Source: Helcococcus bovis
GTDB lineage: Bacteria > Bacillota > Clostridia > Tissierellales > Peptoniphilaceae
Assembly: GCF_046035435.1 (NCBI RefSeq)
Contig: NZ_JBFNFH010000004.1
Reading direction: 5' to 3' (one strand)
DNA: 64,000 nt
This document shows positions 42,986 to 52,396 of the stretch, in pieces; within the stretch, counting starts at the first letter, position 1; each line of letters begins with the position of its first letter. The notes under the pieces are model-generated. The model did not search any database, was not told where the DNA came from, and saw nothing but the letters and a program-made list of their open reading frames with translations. Position numbers and translations under genes: made by a program.

Positions 42986-44068
42986 TTAATTAATTCTATT
43001 TGTTGTTTCTCCATCAAAGAAATGTAAAGCATCTAAATCAAATGTAAAATTGTGAATTTCATCAACTTCATATTTGAAGTGACCTGGTTGAGAAATAACA
43101 ACTTCTGTACCATCATTTAATTTTACATAAAGAATTTTTTCTTTACCTAAGTTTTCAACAACATCAACTCTACCATTTAAGGCATTATCAGAATCTTTTG
43201 CTAAAAATCTCTCTGCTCTGATTCCTAAATAAACTTTTTTATCATTATGAGATTTTAATTTTTCTTGATCTCCAGCTTTAGGAGTAACTTTAATCAAACC
43301 ATTTTCTGAAACAAATTGACCATTTTCATATTTTCCTTTGAAAATATTCATTGTTGGAGAACCGATAAATCCTGCAACGAATAAGTTTGCTGGTTCATTA
43401 TAAAATTCTTCAGGTTTACCAAATTGTTGGATTTTACCTTTATCTAAAAGAATAATTTTGTCGGCCATTGTCATAGCTTCTGTTTGGTCGTGTGTTACGT
43501 AAATTGATGTTGTACCTAATTGTTTGTGTAATCTTACAAGCTCAACTCTCATGTGTTCACGTAGTTTTGCGTCTAAGTTTGATAATGGTTCGTCCATTAG
43601 GAATACTCCTGGTTTTCTTACCATAGCTCTACCTAAAGCAACTCTTTGTCTTTGTCCACCGGAAATATCAGATGGTTTAGAATATAGATATTCTTTTAAT
43701 TGTAATATTTCTGCTGCTTCCATAACTCTCTTATGGATAACTTCTTTTCTTTCATTTTTCATTTGTAAAGAAAATGCCATATTATCATATACAGTTAAGT
43801 GAGGATATAGGGCATATGATTGGAATACCATAGCGATATCTCTGTCTTTTGGAGCAACTTTATTCATTAGTTTATCACCAAAAATTAATTCACCTTCTGT
43901 TATTGAGTTTAGTCCAGCAATCATTCTTAATAATGTAGATTTACCACATCCTGAAGGACCTAAAATAGCGCAAAATTCTTTATCTTCGATTGTTAAATCG
44001 ATATGTCTAATTGTAAATTTATCTCTACCTTCGTATTTTTTACCTAAATTATTTAATGTAACTTTCAT
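42986..44068 (-). CDS. msmX: Sugar ABC transporter ATPase (MsmX/MalK type)
   Basis: ATPase subunit (360 aa) of CUT1 sugar importers. Walker A GPSGCGKST (about 37-45), signature SGGQRQRV, Walker B FLMDEP with SNLDAKLR, switch THDQTEA, and C-terminal TOBE domains (about 240-360). It drives the MalFG permease encoded upstream. As the only CUT1 ATPase in the window, it may also energise the LplB/YtcP importer at the start, as MsmX does for several systems in other Firmicutes. Confidence 0.92.
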   Translation of the reverse strand: MKVTLNNLGKKYEGRDKFTIRHIDLTIEDKEFCAILGPSGCGKSTLLRMIAGLNSITEGELIFGDKLMNKVAPKDRDIAMVFQSYALYPHLTVYDNMAFSLQMKNERKEVIHKRVMEAAEILQLKEYLYSKPSDISGGQRQRVALGRAMVRKPGVFLMDEPLSNLDAKLREHMRVELVRLHKQLGTTSIYVTHDQTEAMTMADKIILLDKGKIQQFGKPEEFYNEPANLFVAGFIGSPTMNIFKGKYENGQFVSENGLIKVTPKAGDQEKLKSHNDKKVYLGIRAERFLAKDSDNALNGRVDVVENLGKEKILYVKLNDGTEVVISQPGHFKYEVDEIHNFTFDLDALHFFDGETTNRIN

Positions 44069-44077
44069 TTTTATCTC

Positions 44078-44974
44078 CTAACCTTTTACTGAACCTTTAC
44101 TTAATCCAGATACTAATTGATTTTGTAAACTTATAAATAATACTACGATTGGAATCGCTGTTAATAGTCCACCTGCAGCAAAAGCAGGAGCATTCATTGT
44201 TCTCATATCTTGTATTAATGTAAATAGACCTGTAGCCAATGTGTATTCTTCATTACTTGTTAATAATACAGCTGGCAACATATAATCCATAAATGGACCT
44301 ATAAATGACCATAATGCTATTATAGCTAACATTGGTTTTGCAATAGGCATAATGATTAATCTATATACTTGGAAGTTTGAACATCCGTCAATTCTTGCAG
44401 CTTCGTCTAATTCACTTGAAATAGAGTCGATATATCCTTTTAGTATAAAGGTGTTACCTGCAATACCACCAGCAGAATAAATTAAGATTAGCATAGCAGT
44501 TCTACTAAATACTGGTACAATACCTGAAATTATAGAATGTATTGCATAATATGCTGTTATACCAGCGAAAGCTGGGATTGTTTGAATAAGCATAATCCCC
44601 ATTAAACTAGCTTTTTTACCTTTGAATCTATATCTTGAATACGCATATCCTGTGAATGATACAATTAATAAAGTAAATAAAGCTGTTGCAATTGCGATAA
44701 GTATTGTATTTTTTGTCCAAATTAAAAAGTTTGTTTTTTCAAATAAGTATGTGAAATTTTTAAGTGAGAAGGAGAATGCACCTGAAAGTGAGATGTATTG
44801 TCCTTGATTACCGTTAAAGCTTGATATTACCATTACTGCTAAAGGCCAAATAATAGCTATTGCCCAAGCAATTAAAATTGCATAGGAAAGCACAAGAAGT
44901 ATTTTACCAACAGTGTTTAATGGCTGTTTATCAGATAAATATAAACCGTTATTTTTATTTTTTTTCTTAAACAT
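44078..44974 (-). CDS. malG: Maltodextrin ABC permease MalG
   Basis: A 298-residue CUT1 permease with six membrane helices. The EAA loop EAARIDGCSNFQVYRLIIMP lies near residues 190-210. It pairs with the long MalF encoded one base upstream. A cytoplasmic Lys/Asn-rich N-terminus precedes the first helix. Imports maltodextrin with MalE and the ATPase. Confidence 0.9.
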   Translation of the reverse strand: MFKKKNKNNGLYLSDKQPLNTVGKILLVLSYAILIAWAIAIIWPLAVMVISSFNGNQGQYISLSGAFSFSLKNFTYLFEKTNFLIWTKNTILIAIATALFTLLIVSFTGYAYSRYRFKGKKASLMGIMLIQTIPAFAGITAYYAIHSIISGIVPVFSRTAMLILIYSAGGIAGNTFILKGYIDSISSELDEAARIDGCSNFQVYRLIIMPIAKPMLAIIALWSFIGPFMDYMLPAVLLTSNEEYTLATGLFTLIQDMRTMNAPAFAAGGLLTAIPIVVLFISLQNQLVSGLSKGSVKG

Positions 44975-44975
44975 A

Positions 44976-47009
44976 TTAGTTCCCCTTAAATGCTTTTGTA
45001 TTTCTAAATCCTAACCATGAGAAGAACATGATTACAAGTGAAATTACAATTGTTACAGCAGCTCCTAGAGCTTGATAGTTACTTGTTATAGTTAATTTAT
45101 ATATATATGAAATTAGTAAGTCTGTTGAACCAGCAACATTTCCATATACTGAAGGGTTAAATGGACCACCACCATTAAACAAGTGAATAATTGAAAAGTT
45201 ATTAAAGTTAAATGTGTATTGTCCAATTAGAAGTGGGGCAGTTTGGAATAACACTAGAGGAATAGTAATTCTCCATGTTTTCTTAAATCCAGTTGCACCA
45301 TCAATTTCAGCAGCTTCATATAAATCTGAAGGAATTCCTTGTAAAATACCTGTTGATAATAGGAATACATATGCTGAACCTAACCAACCTTGTAATAAGA
45401 TTAATACTAATCTTGTTTGGAATGCATTATTTTTAACATCTAATGCTATTCCGAAAGTTTTTTGAAACATTTCAGTTATTGGTCCGCCTTTTGCAAACAT
45501 TTGTGAGAAGAACATTATTGTTATAAATGCTGGAACAGCCCATGGTAACAGGTAAATTGTTCTAAATAATCCCTTAAATTTAATTCTTTCTTGATTTGCA
45601 ATTAATGATAAAATAAATCCTATTGCTATAGCTAGTGTAGTTGCAGCAAATGTCCATATTAATGTCCATAATACAATTGGCCAGAATGCTTTACCAGCTA
45701 CACCTTGTCCCAATGCAAGTAATTTATAATTTTGTAATCCAATCCAAGTAAATTTAGCTTGATTGTTTGGATCATAATTTGTAAATGAAATTAAAATTGT
45801 TGTAAATATTGGTACTAAAACTATGAATATGATTGCAATTGAAGCAGGGGATATTACTAAATAAGGGAATCCATCTGTTAAAATTGATTCTTTAGTTTCA
45901 AACCAAACACTTCTTCTTACACCTTGAATTTCTTTTTTTTCTACATTATATACATCTGAAAATGAAGTATAGTAGATTAAAATGGATATTAGTAGTAAGA
46001 ATATCGAAATTATACCTTCAATCATAAATATAATTGATTTATCTAATCTTTTCCCACCTTCTGCAAGACTTATAAGTCCAGATATACCTTCACCTTGATA
46101 ATTTCCAAAACCAAGAGCATATGGTATTGCAATAAAGTAAATAAACAAGGTACCGATAAAGAACAACAAAGATTTTACATATTGTTTATTTATCAACTGA
46201 CCTAATCCCGGAATAGGTAATGTTAAATAAGATAAAATAGGATGTTTCTTTTCTACTTCTATAGGAGTTTTTCTTCTTACATCAGATATATCAGAATTTA
46301 ATACATTCATTTTTGATTTATAATCAATATTTAGATGATGTTTAATATTTTTTATGTCTTCTTCTGTAGCTTTTTTCTTATCGATATAAGAAAGAGCTGT
46401 TATATCTTCTTTTGCTGATCTTTTCCTAATTTTTTCTTCAGTTGCTAATGCTTTTTTAGAAATTAATCCATCAGAATATTTTTTCTTTAATTCTACAAGT
46501 TCGGCTTGTAGTTGTTTGTTTCTTTCTTCTGTTTTTTCTTGAATTATTTTTTTAGCTTCCTCAGTTTCCTTTTGAGTAATATTAGCTAATTTTTGTTCTT
46601 TTGATTTTAATTCCTTTTTTAGATTTTTATCATTTTTGATCATGTCTGGAATATGGCGAAGTTCTCTTTCTGCAAAATGATAATTAAATTCTGCGTCATA
46701 TGAAAAATCAACATATTTTTTGTAAAAATCTAATTTTTGATTTGCCTTAAATTCTCTTTCTTGTAGGTCTGCAATTTTTTTATCTTTTACATCTTTGAAT
46801 CTGTTTTTAGCGTCGCTTTCAATTTTTGATAGAAAAGCTTTTTCTTTTTTTAAATATTCATCTAATTTTTTAATATATGGATGATTTTTTCTATTAGATT
46901 CAATTTTCTTTCTTTCAGAAGGAGATGCATTTAGTAAATCAATTATGTATTGATTTTTTCTTGGGTATTCACGTCCTACACTATCTTTAATGGTTTTTGA
47001 ATAATCCAT
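44976..47009 (-). CDS. malF: Maltodextrin permease MalF with long coiled-coil N-terminus
   Basis: A 677-residue protein; the usual Gram-positive MalF/MalC is about 430. Residues 1-255 are a hydrophilic, Lys/Glu-rich, mostly helical cytoplasmic region, with coiled-coil character from about 125 to 240. From about 256 a PGLGQLINKQY segment and membrane helices begin. After a soluble stretch (about 380-400) comes the canonical permease core, with the EAA loop EAAEIDGATGFKKTWRITIP. GGAAGG before ATG 47009 supports this start; it overlaps the preceding membrane-protein gene by 23 nt. The N-terminal domain is not explained by transport alone. Confidence 0.88.
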   Translation of the reverse strand: MDYSKTIKDSVGREYPRKNQYIIDLLNASPSERKKIESNRKNHPYIKKLDEYLKKEKAFLSKIESDAKNRFKDVKDKKIADLQEREFKANQKLDFYKKYVDFSYDAEFNYHFAERELRHIPDMIKNDKNLKKELKSKEQKLANITQKETEEAKKIIQEKTEERNKQLQAELVELKKKYSDGLISKKALATEEKIRKRSAKEDITALSYIDKKKATEEDIKNIKHHLNIDYKSKMNVLNSDISDVRRKTPIEVEKKHPILSYLTLPIPGLGQLINKQYVKSLLFFIGTLFIYFIAIPYALGFGNYQGEGISGLISLAEGGKRLDKSIIFMIEGIISIFLLLISILIYYTSFSDVYNVEKKEIQGVRRSVWFETKESILTDGFPYLVISPASIAIIFIVLVPIFTTILISFTNYDPNNQAKFTWIGLQNYKLLALGQGVAGKAFWPIVLWTLIWTFAATTLAIAIGFILSLIANQERIKFKGLFRTIYLLPWAVPAFITIMFFSQMFAKGGPITEMFQKTFGIALDVKNNAFQTRLVLILLQGWLGSAYVFLLSTGILQGIPSDLYEAAEIDGATGFKKTWRITIPLVLFQTAPLLIGQYTFNFNNFSIIHLFNGGGPFNPSVYGNVAGSTDLLISYIYKLTITSNYQALGAAVTIVISLVIMFFSWLGFRNTKAFKGN

Positions 47010-47442
47010 AGTTTACCTTCCTTTTTGTTATTGGTGCTTGTATTAAAACTAGAAGATAGGTTATATATAATAAAACTATCAAATAGTAAAAAATAGAATT
47101 TGTTTTAAAAGAAATAATAATATTAATAGTTTTGATTAAAATTATTAAAGAAAATATTATCTTAAATAATTTTGATATGCCATATTTTTTATATGAGAAA
47201 AATGTGAAAAGAGTTATTAAAATTACTTCAAATATATTAAAAAAGTAATTTGTGATAATTATTCCCATATAATCGGATGGGGTATTATTCTTATTTAAAT
47301 CTAAAAAAACTTTTAATAAATCTTGATTTTTACCAAGAGTAAATGCTTCTAGAGAAGCTATAAAAATTATTAGTGCAGTTATTATTAATAGTCTATTAAC
47401 CGTCTTTTTTTCTTTTATATATTTAATATTTTTATTTTCCAT
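46987..47442 (-). CDS. Unknown membrane protein in maltodextrin operon
   Basis: A 151-residue protein with four predicted helices (about 17-35, 60-85, 92-112, 115-135) and positively charged ends. Placed between malE and malF and overlapping malF by 23 nt, so it is translated with the transporter. No family recognised. It might be a small transporter-associated subunit or assembly factor; alternatively a fast-evolving orphan. Confidence 0.7.
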   Translation of the reverse strand: MENKNIKYIKEKKTVNRLLIITALIIFIASLEAFTLGKNQDLLKVFLDLNKNNTPSDYMGIIITNYFFNIFEVILITLFTFFSYKKYGISKLFKIIFSLIILIKTINIIISFKTNSIFYYLIVLLYITYLLVLIQAPITKRKVNYGLFKNH

Positions 47443-47461
47443 AGTTACCTGTAAATATAGG

Positions 47462-47489
47462 AATAGCCAAAACTTAAGTTTTGGCTATT
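47462..47489 (-). terminator. Intercistronic palindrome after malE
   Basis: A perfect 28-bp palindrome (about 12-bp stem, 4-nt loop) lies between malE and the rest of the operon. The T run is weak on the minus strand, so it more likely attenuates or protects the malE message, giving binding protein in excess over the permease. Confidence 0.65.
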
Positions 47490-47512
47490 AACTATATTTT
47501 ATTTGCTTTTAA

Positions 47513-48847
47513 TTACTTAAGTTGTTCTAACATTGATGTAAATGCTGCGTTTAATTCTTTGTATGCTGCAGCTGGATCAGCTGGTTTTACAGAGTTCCAT
47601 GATAATACTGCATTTTTCCATGTATCCCAAACTTGTCCGTATTCTTTGAATAATGGTCTTGCAGGAGATACGTTGTATGATTCGATTACGTTTGTTACAA
47701 CTTTCTTATCGATTTCTGATAAATCAGATGCTTTATAAACATCAGCTTTTACATTTCCTAAAATCTTACCTGTTGATTTATATAAATCAATAGCATTTGC
47801 TGGGTTAACAACTTCTTTAATAACTGCTGTTGCCAAAGCTACTTTATCTTTGTTTTCTTCAATTCTAGAGTTTATTGCTAATGCCCAACCACCTTTCCAG
47901 TGTGCAAATGGTTTGCCAGCTACAGTAATGTGGTTAATTGGGTAAACTTCAACATTTCCAGCTTTGATTTCTTTAGCTATAACGCCGTCACCTGCTGTTG
48001 ACCAAGGTCCGTCTAATCTGATAACACCTTTCCCGCCTGTTGTAAATTCTTTATCAATATATCCCCAACCTGCTTCAGTATCAAATAATGGGGTGCCAGC
48101 ATCTTTGTTTAATTTCCAGTATCCATAAATTCCATCAAATACAGCTTTTTGATCTGCATTTAATTTATCATAAGGATTTGCATATGTTGAAGCAAATTTT
48201 CCTTCATTTTTTGCTAATAAATCTAAACCACCAGCATTATTTGGTGCTACACCAAACCATGCATCAAAGAATGGTAATAAAACTGTAGCAGCATCTTTTT
48301 GAGCAGTCATTTCAAATGGTTTTGTATGATCAATTTTTAATGCTTCAGCGTTTTTTGTGTTTACAAATGTAACTAATGATTCAATATTGAATGGGAATGC
48401 TAGATAATCTTTATCTTTTTTGAATTGTCCACCTAATCCGTTATCAAAATCATCAAATCCACCTAATTCTTTTGCCATTTCAGCTGCAGGAATTGCACCT
48501 AAAACATTGTTATCTGCTAATTCTGTAAATTTATCAGCAGGAATTGCAAATACGTCAGCAACATCTTTATTTGTTGCATCTGTTTTTGTAATTACTTCTA
48601 GATGTTCAAAAGCACCTGTTTCTTTTAAAGTAATTTTTGCATCTGGATTTGCTTTTGTGATTTTATCTACTGCTTTTTTGTAGTATTCCATCCAACCTTT
48701 TTCAGCTTGAACTGTTATTTCACCTTTTAGTTTTCCATCTGCTGGTTTGTCAGCATCTTTTTGAGCTGGTTTAGAAGTACCACAAGCACTTAAAACCAAT
48801 GTAAATGCTAGCATTGAAGCTACTAGACTTTTTAAATTTTTTTTCAT
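47513..48847 (-). CDS. malE: Maltodextrin-binding lipoprotein MalE/MalX
   Basis: A 444-residue solute-binding lipoprotein. The signal ends in the lipobox LSAC (Cys22), followed by a Lys/Asp/Pro-rich linker and a CUT1 sugar-binding fold (segments such as VFAIPADKFTELADN, GPWSTAGDG). GGAGGAA site. First gene of the operon, just after the promoter and operator. Binds maltodextrins outside the cell for MalFG. Confidence 0.88.
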   Translation of the reverse strand: MKKNLKSLVASMLAFTLVLSACGTSKPAQKDADKPADGKLKGEITVQAEKGWMEYYKKAVDKITKANPDAKITLKETGAFEHLEVITKTDATNKDVADVFAIPADKFTELADNNVLGAIPAAEMAKELGGFDDFDNGLGGQFKKDKDYLAFPFNIESLVTFVNTKNAEALKIDHTKPFEMTAQKDAATVLLPFFDAWFGVAPNNAGGLDLLAKNEGKFASTYANPYDKLNADQKAVFDGIYGYWKLNKDAGTPLFDTEAGWGYIDKEFTTGGKGVIRLDGPWSTAGDGVIAKEIKAGNVEVYPINHITVAGKPFAHWKGGWALAINSRIEENKDKVALATAVIKEVVNPANAIDLYKSTGKILGNVKADVYKASDLSEIDKKVVTNVIESYNVSPARPLFKEYGQVWDTWKNAVLSWNSVKPADPAAAYKELNAAFTSMLEQLK

Positions 48848-48866
48848 GTTTCCTCCTATATTTTTT

Positions 48867-48888
48867 GCAACCGAATGAAAACGGTTGC
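48867..48888. promoter_or_regulatory. MalR operator / cre-like site
   Basis: GCAACCG (48867-48873) and CGGTTGC (48882-48888) form a 7-bp-arm dyad about 13-34 nt downstream of the malE -10 box. The right half is part of TGAAAACGGTTGCG (48876-48889), which matches a CcpA cre consensus at about 12 of 14 positions. Either LacI-family protein (MalR or CcpA) could bind. Confidence 0.7.
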
Positions 48889-48900
48889 GTTTATACCTAT

Positions 48901-48929
48901 AGTATATATATTAATTTTGAAAGTGTCAA
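48901..48929 (-). promoter_or_regulatory. Consensus promoter of maltodextrin operon
   Basis: On the minus strand: TTGACA (48924-48929), 17-nt spacer, TATACT (48901-48906). The operator lies around the transcription start. Confidence 0.88.
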
Positions 48930-49283
48930 ATTTTATTTGATTAATTTTTAAAATATAAAAAACTAAATATTAATAATTTATCATGCAAATGTTTGCTGTG
49001 CTGAAATGGAATAATAGAACAATATAGCTTAAAATCAATATTTAGAAATGAAAGATTTTATTTTGTTTTTATTTATTTAGATAATAAATTCATAAACATG
49101 TAATAATATTTAAAACTACATTTTCAAATATTAAGAAAAAGTAACAATTAACAAATTAAACCTTTAATATTTAATTAAATATTAAAATTTTAATTTGTAA
49201 TATTATATTAAATTTAATAAAAATATTACAAATAAACAAATATGTGGTAAAGTATTAATGTATAAAATTATATAGGAGCAATT
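48930..49283. other. AT-rich intergenic stretch
   Basis: Extremely AT-rich spacer between the divergent malE and E2-like genes. No gene is seen. A TAAAGT box at about 49250 could be the -10 of the plus-strand gene, but no convincing -35 was found. Confidence 0.5.
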
Positions 49284-50132
49284 ATGTTTTTTAAGAGAAA
49301 AGATGGTTACAAGATAGAAGTTGATCCGTTTTCAAGATTTATACCTTTAATAATGAAAGAAAGAAATGATGCATTGGTAGCATTAAATCAAGAAATTTCT
49401 TTAGAGCCATTTGATATTTATATTAGAAAAGTATATGAGAAAACAGGTGTTAGATTGTCATATATGCATATAATTTATGCAGCTATGGCGAGAACATATA
49501 AAGAAAAACCAAAAATTAATCAATTTATTATAAACGGAAGATATTACATGAGAAATGAAATAATCATTTCAATGGTTGTAAAAAAGGCAATGACAGAAGA
49601 TGCGGCTGAAACTACTCTTAAATTTAAATTTAAGGGAGATGAAACACCACTTCAAGTTAGAGATATTTTAAATAAAGAGATACAAGCTGAAAAAGATACA
49701 AAAACAGATGTTAAAAATGCTACAGATTTATTTGTTAAAGGGCTTTCCAAAACACCTTTATTTATTTTAAAATTTTTAGTTGGAAGTATTAAATTTTTGG
49801 ATAAGATTAATATGATACCAAGCAGTGCGTTAGAAGCAAGTCCATTTCATGCTTCAGCATTTATTACTAATTTGGGATCTATTGGTTTGGATGCAGCATT
49901 GCACCATATTTATAATTTAGGTACAATAGGAGCATTTCTTTCAATTGGTAAAAAAGGTAAAAAAATTGTTAAGAAAAATAATGAATTTATTGAAGAAAAA
50001 ATTATGAATATCGGGTTTGTAATAGATGAAAGAATTTGTGATGGATTTTATTATGCTGCAGCGATGAGAAGATTCTTTAGATATTTAAACAATCCTGAAA
50101 AATTAGAAGAACCTGTAAATTTAGAAGATTAA
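49284..50132 (+). CDS. Stand-alone 2-oxoacid dehydrogenase E2-like acyltransferase
   Basis: A 282-residue protein with the chloramphenicol-acetyltransferase-like fold of E2 catalytic domains. It lacks lipoyl and peripheral-subunit-binding domains, and no E1 or E3 gene is nearby. The active-site motif, normally DHRxxDG, reads DERICDG, so the catalytic His is replaced by Glu and E2 chemistry is doubtful. TAGGAG before the ATG. It was probably paired with the decayed phosphatase gene that follows. True function unknown. Confidence 0.7.
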   Translation: MFFKRKDGYKIEVDPFSRFIPLIMKERNDALVALNQEISLEPFDIYIRKVYEKTGVRLSYMHIIYAAMARTYKEKPKINQFIINGRYYMRNEIIISMVVKKAMTEDAAETTLKFKFKGDETPLQVRDILNKEIQAEKDTKTDVKNATDLFVKGLSKTPLFILKFLVGSIKFLDKINMIPSSALEASPFHASAFITNLGSIGLDAALHHIYNLGTIGAFLSIGKKGKKIVKKNNEFIEEKIMNIGFVIDERICDGFYYAAAMRRFFRYLNNPEKLEEPVNLED

Positions 50133-50221
50133 TTTGAAATTATTTATTATGTTGATGCAAAATTTAATTGGTTTTGTTTCAACATATTTTTTTATCAAAA
50201 ATAGATTTTAAGGAGAAAAAA

Positions 50222-51323
50222 ATGAAATCAAAGTATTTAGTTGTATTATCTTTTGATGCATTGTCAAAAAAGATTTTGAATTTTTTAAAACATTACCAAA
50301 TTTTAAAAAATTGATAGAAAATTCATCTTATTCAATTAATGTTAAATCTGTTAATTCTACATTAACATATGTATGTCATTCTTCTATAATTACTGGATGT
50401 TATCCAATAAATCATAAGGTTAATACAAATACATTATTACAAGAAAATAGAATTGATAGTCCGGATTGGTATAGAAAATATATTAAAAGAGAAACTGTAT
50501 ATGATTTAGCTATAAAAAATAAAATGAAGGTTGCAAATTTGTTGTGGCCGGTTACTGCTAAATCGAAAATAACATGGAATATGCCTGAAATATGGGCAAA
50601 TAGAAAGTGGAAGAATCAAAAAATAATTTCAGCATTTAGTGGGAATTTGAGGTATCAATTAGAATTAGATAAAAATTTTGGACATATACGTGATGGTAAA
50701 AATCAACCTAATCTTGATCATTTTACTACTGCAGGGATTTGTTATACTATAAAAAAATATAGACCAGACTTACTTTTATCTCATTTAATCGATCTAGATT
50801 CCATGAGACATTATTATGGACATGATTCAAAAGAAGCTAAAGATTCAATTGTCAGATTAGATAGAAGACTAGGGGAATAAAAGAAGAAGGAATTTATGAC
50901 GACACTACATTGGTTGCTTTAGGGGACCATGCATAAATACCTGTAGACAAGATAATAAGTATAAATACATTATTTGCAGAAAAAGGATTTTTAGAAAAAC
51001 GTGGAAATAATGTAAAATCATGGCAGACTATAACAAAGGCAAATGATGGATATTATTTTACTGATAAATTTTTGGATAAAGTGATTGAAAATATACCGAT
51101 GAAAGATGGAAAGGTTGAAGATGGATATCTTATTTCTTCTCATGGGTACTTAAATGATCATAAAGATTATGAAACTGTATTTTTTGCTTCTGGTCTAAAT
51201 ATTAAGAAAAATTTTGAAATTTTAGATATGAGTTTGGTTGATGAATGACCAACATTTGCTAGAATATTAGGATTGGAAATGAAAAATGTAGATGGAAGGG
51301 TAATAAATGAGATATTTATTTAA
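50222..51323 (+). pseudogene. Alkaline phosphatase/nucleotide pyrophosphatase family, broken
   Basis: The gene starts well (ATG 50222 behind AAGGAG; VVLSFDALSKK), but a frameshift at the six-A run 50266-50271 moves the reading to a second frame. That frame runs to 50880 (LIENSSY...STLTYVCHSSIITG, DLLLSHLIDLDSMRHYYGHDS). A second shift then gives GIKEEGIYDDTTLVALGDHA, an in-frame TAA, IPVDKIISINTLF, and later a TGA in DE-PTFARILGLE. The metal-binding Asp/His motifs of the type I phosphodiesterase/alkaline phosphatase superfamily remain recognisable. Two frameshifts and two stops make it inactive. Confidence 0.85.
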
Positions 51324-51391
51324 GTAAATATTTAAATTATACCCAAAGAATGATATTATTATATAGATAGATTAAAATAAAGGGAGGAATT

Positions 51392-52396
51392 ATGTTTTCA
51401 AAATTGTTTAAAAAACAAAACATGATGAGAACAGTACTTACCGCAGTGTCACCTATAATTATTTATGGGATTTATGTATTTGGATGGAGAACATTAGCAT
51501 TATTGGTTTTCAACATCATTGTGGCATGTGCAGTAGAGTACTTTTCAGAAAAATACATGTATAAAAAAGCCCAAATTACAGAAGCAGCTTTTGTAACAGC
51601 GACTTTATTTACATTAACATTATCTCCAGGATTGCCATTTTGGATGTCTGGAGTGGGGGTAGCGTTTGGTATCTTCTTTGGTAAAGAAGTATTTGGTGGA
51701 TTTGGTAAAAATGTTTTCAATCCAGCAATTGTTGGTAGAGCATTCATATATATAAATTTTCCAACACCAATGCTTACATTTAATCAAGCTGCAAATTCAG
51801 AAAGATTAATTAGTGGTTTAGGCGGATTTACAAAATGGGTAACACCTGTTTTAGATCATACAGCAAGTCCAACACCATTACTTGATTTAAAAATTAATGG
51901 GACTACAGTAGATATATTAAATTTATTTTTAGGAAATATTGCTGGTTCAATTGGTGAAATATCTGCTTTATTAATTATTCTAGGTGGAGCTTATATGATT
52001 TATAAAAAAGTTGCATCATGGGAAATTATGGTATCATCGTTGATTGGTTTTGTAGTTTCATCATACGCATTGATTTTAATTGGTGTTGAAGGAGATGTTT
52101 TACCACCATTACAAGGATTATTAGTTGGTGGATTTATGTTTGGTACTGTATTTATGTCTACTGATCCAATATCTGCTCCAAAGCAAGTCCAAGCAAAATG
52201 GATTTATGGTATTATGATTGGTGCTATAGTAGTTATTATAAGAGGATTCTCATTATTCCCAGGTGGAATGATGTTTGCTATTTTAATCGCAGAAGTATTT
52301 GCTCCAATTATTGATTATATATTTAAAGAAGTAAATAGAAAGAAGAGATTAGCAAAAAAAGCAACAGTGGCTAAAAAGGTGGTGGCAAATGGTTAA
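51392..52396 (+). CDS. nqrB: Na+-translocating NADH:quinone reductase subunit B
   Basis: NqrB/RnfD-family membrane subunit (334 aa, shorter than the about 410 of proteobacterial NqrB). About ten helices. The covalent-FMN site is recognisable as DHTASPTPL (residues 155-163) with Thr161 as acceptor; the usual motif is DxxSGAT, so it is atypical. GGAGGAA before the ATG. It opens a five-gene operon and overlaps nqrC by 8 nt. No nqrA precedes it: the upstream gene is an unrelated pseudogene. Confidence 0.85.
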   Translation: MFSKLFKKQNMMRTVLTAVSPIIIYGIYVFGWRTLALLVFNIIVACAVEYFSEKYMYKKAQITEAAFVTATLFTLTLSPGLPFWMSGVGVAFGIFFGKEVFGGFGKNVFNPAIVGRAFIYINFPTPMLTFNQAANSERLISGLGGFTKWVTPVLDHTASPTPLLDLKINGTTVDILNLFLGNIAGSIGEISALLIILGGAYMIYKKVASWEIMVSSLIGFVVSSYALILIGVEGDVLPPLQGLLVGGFMFGTVFMSTDPISAPKQVQAKWIYGIMIGAIVVIIRGFSLFPGGMMFAILIAEVFAPIIDYIFKEVNRKKRLAKKATVAKKVVANG

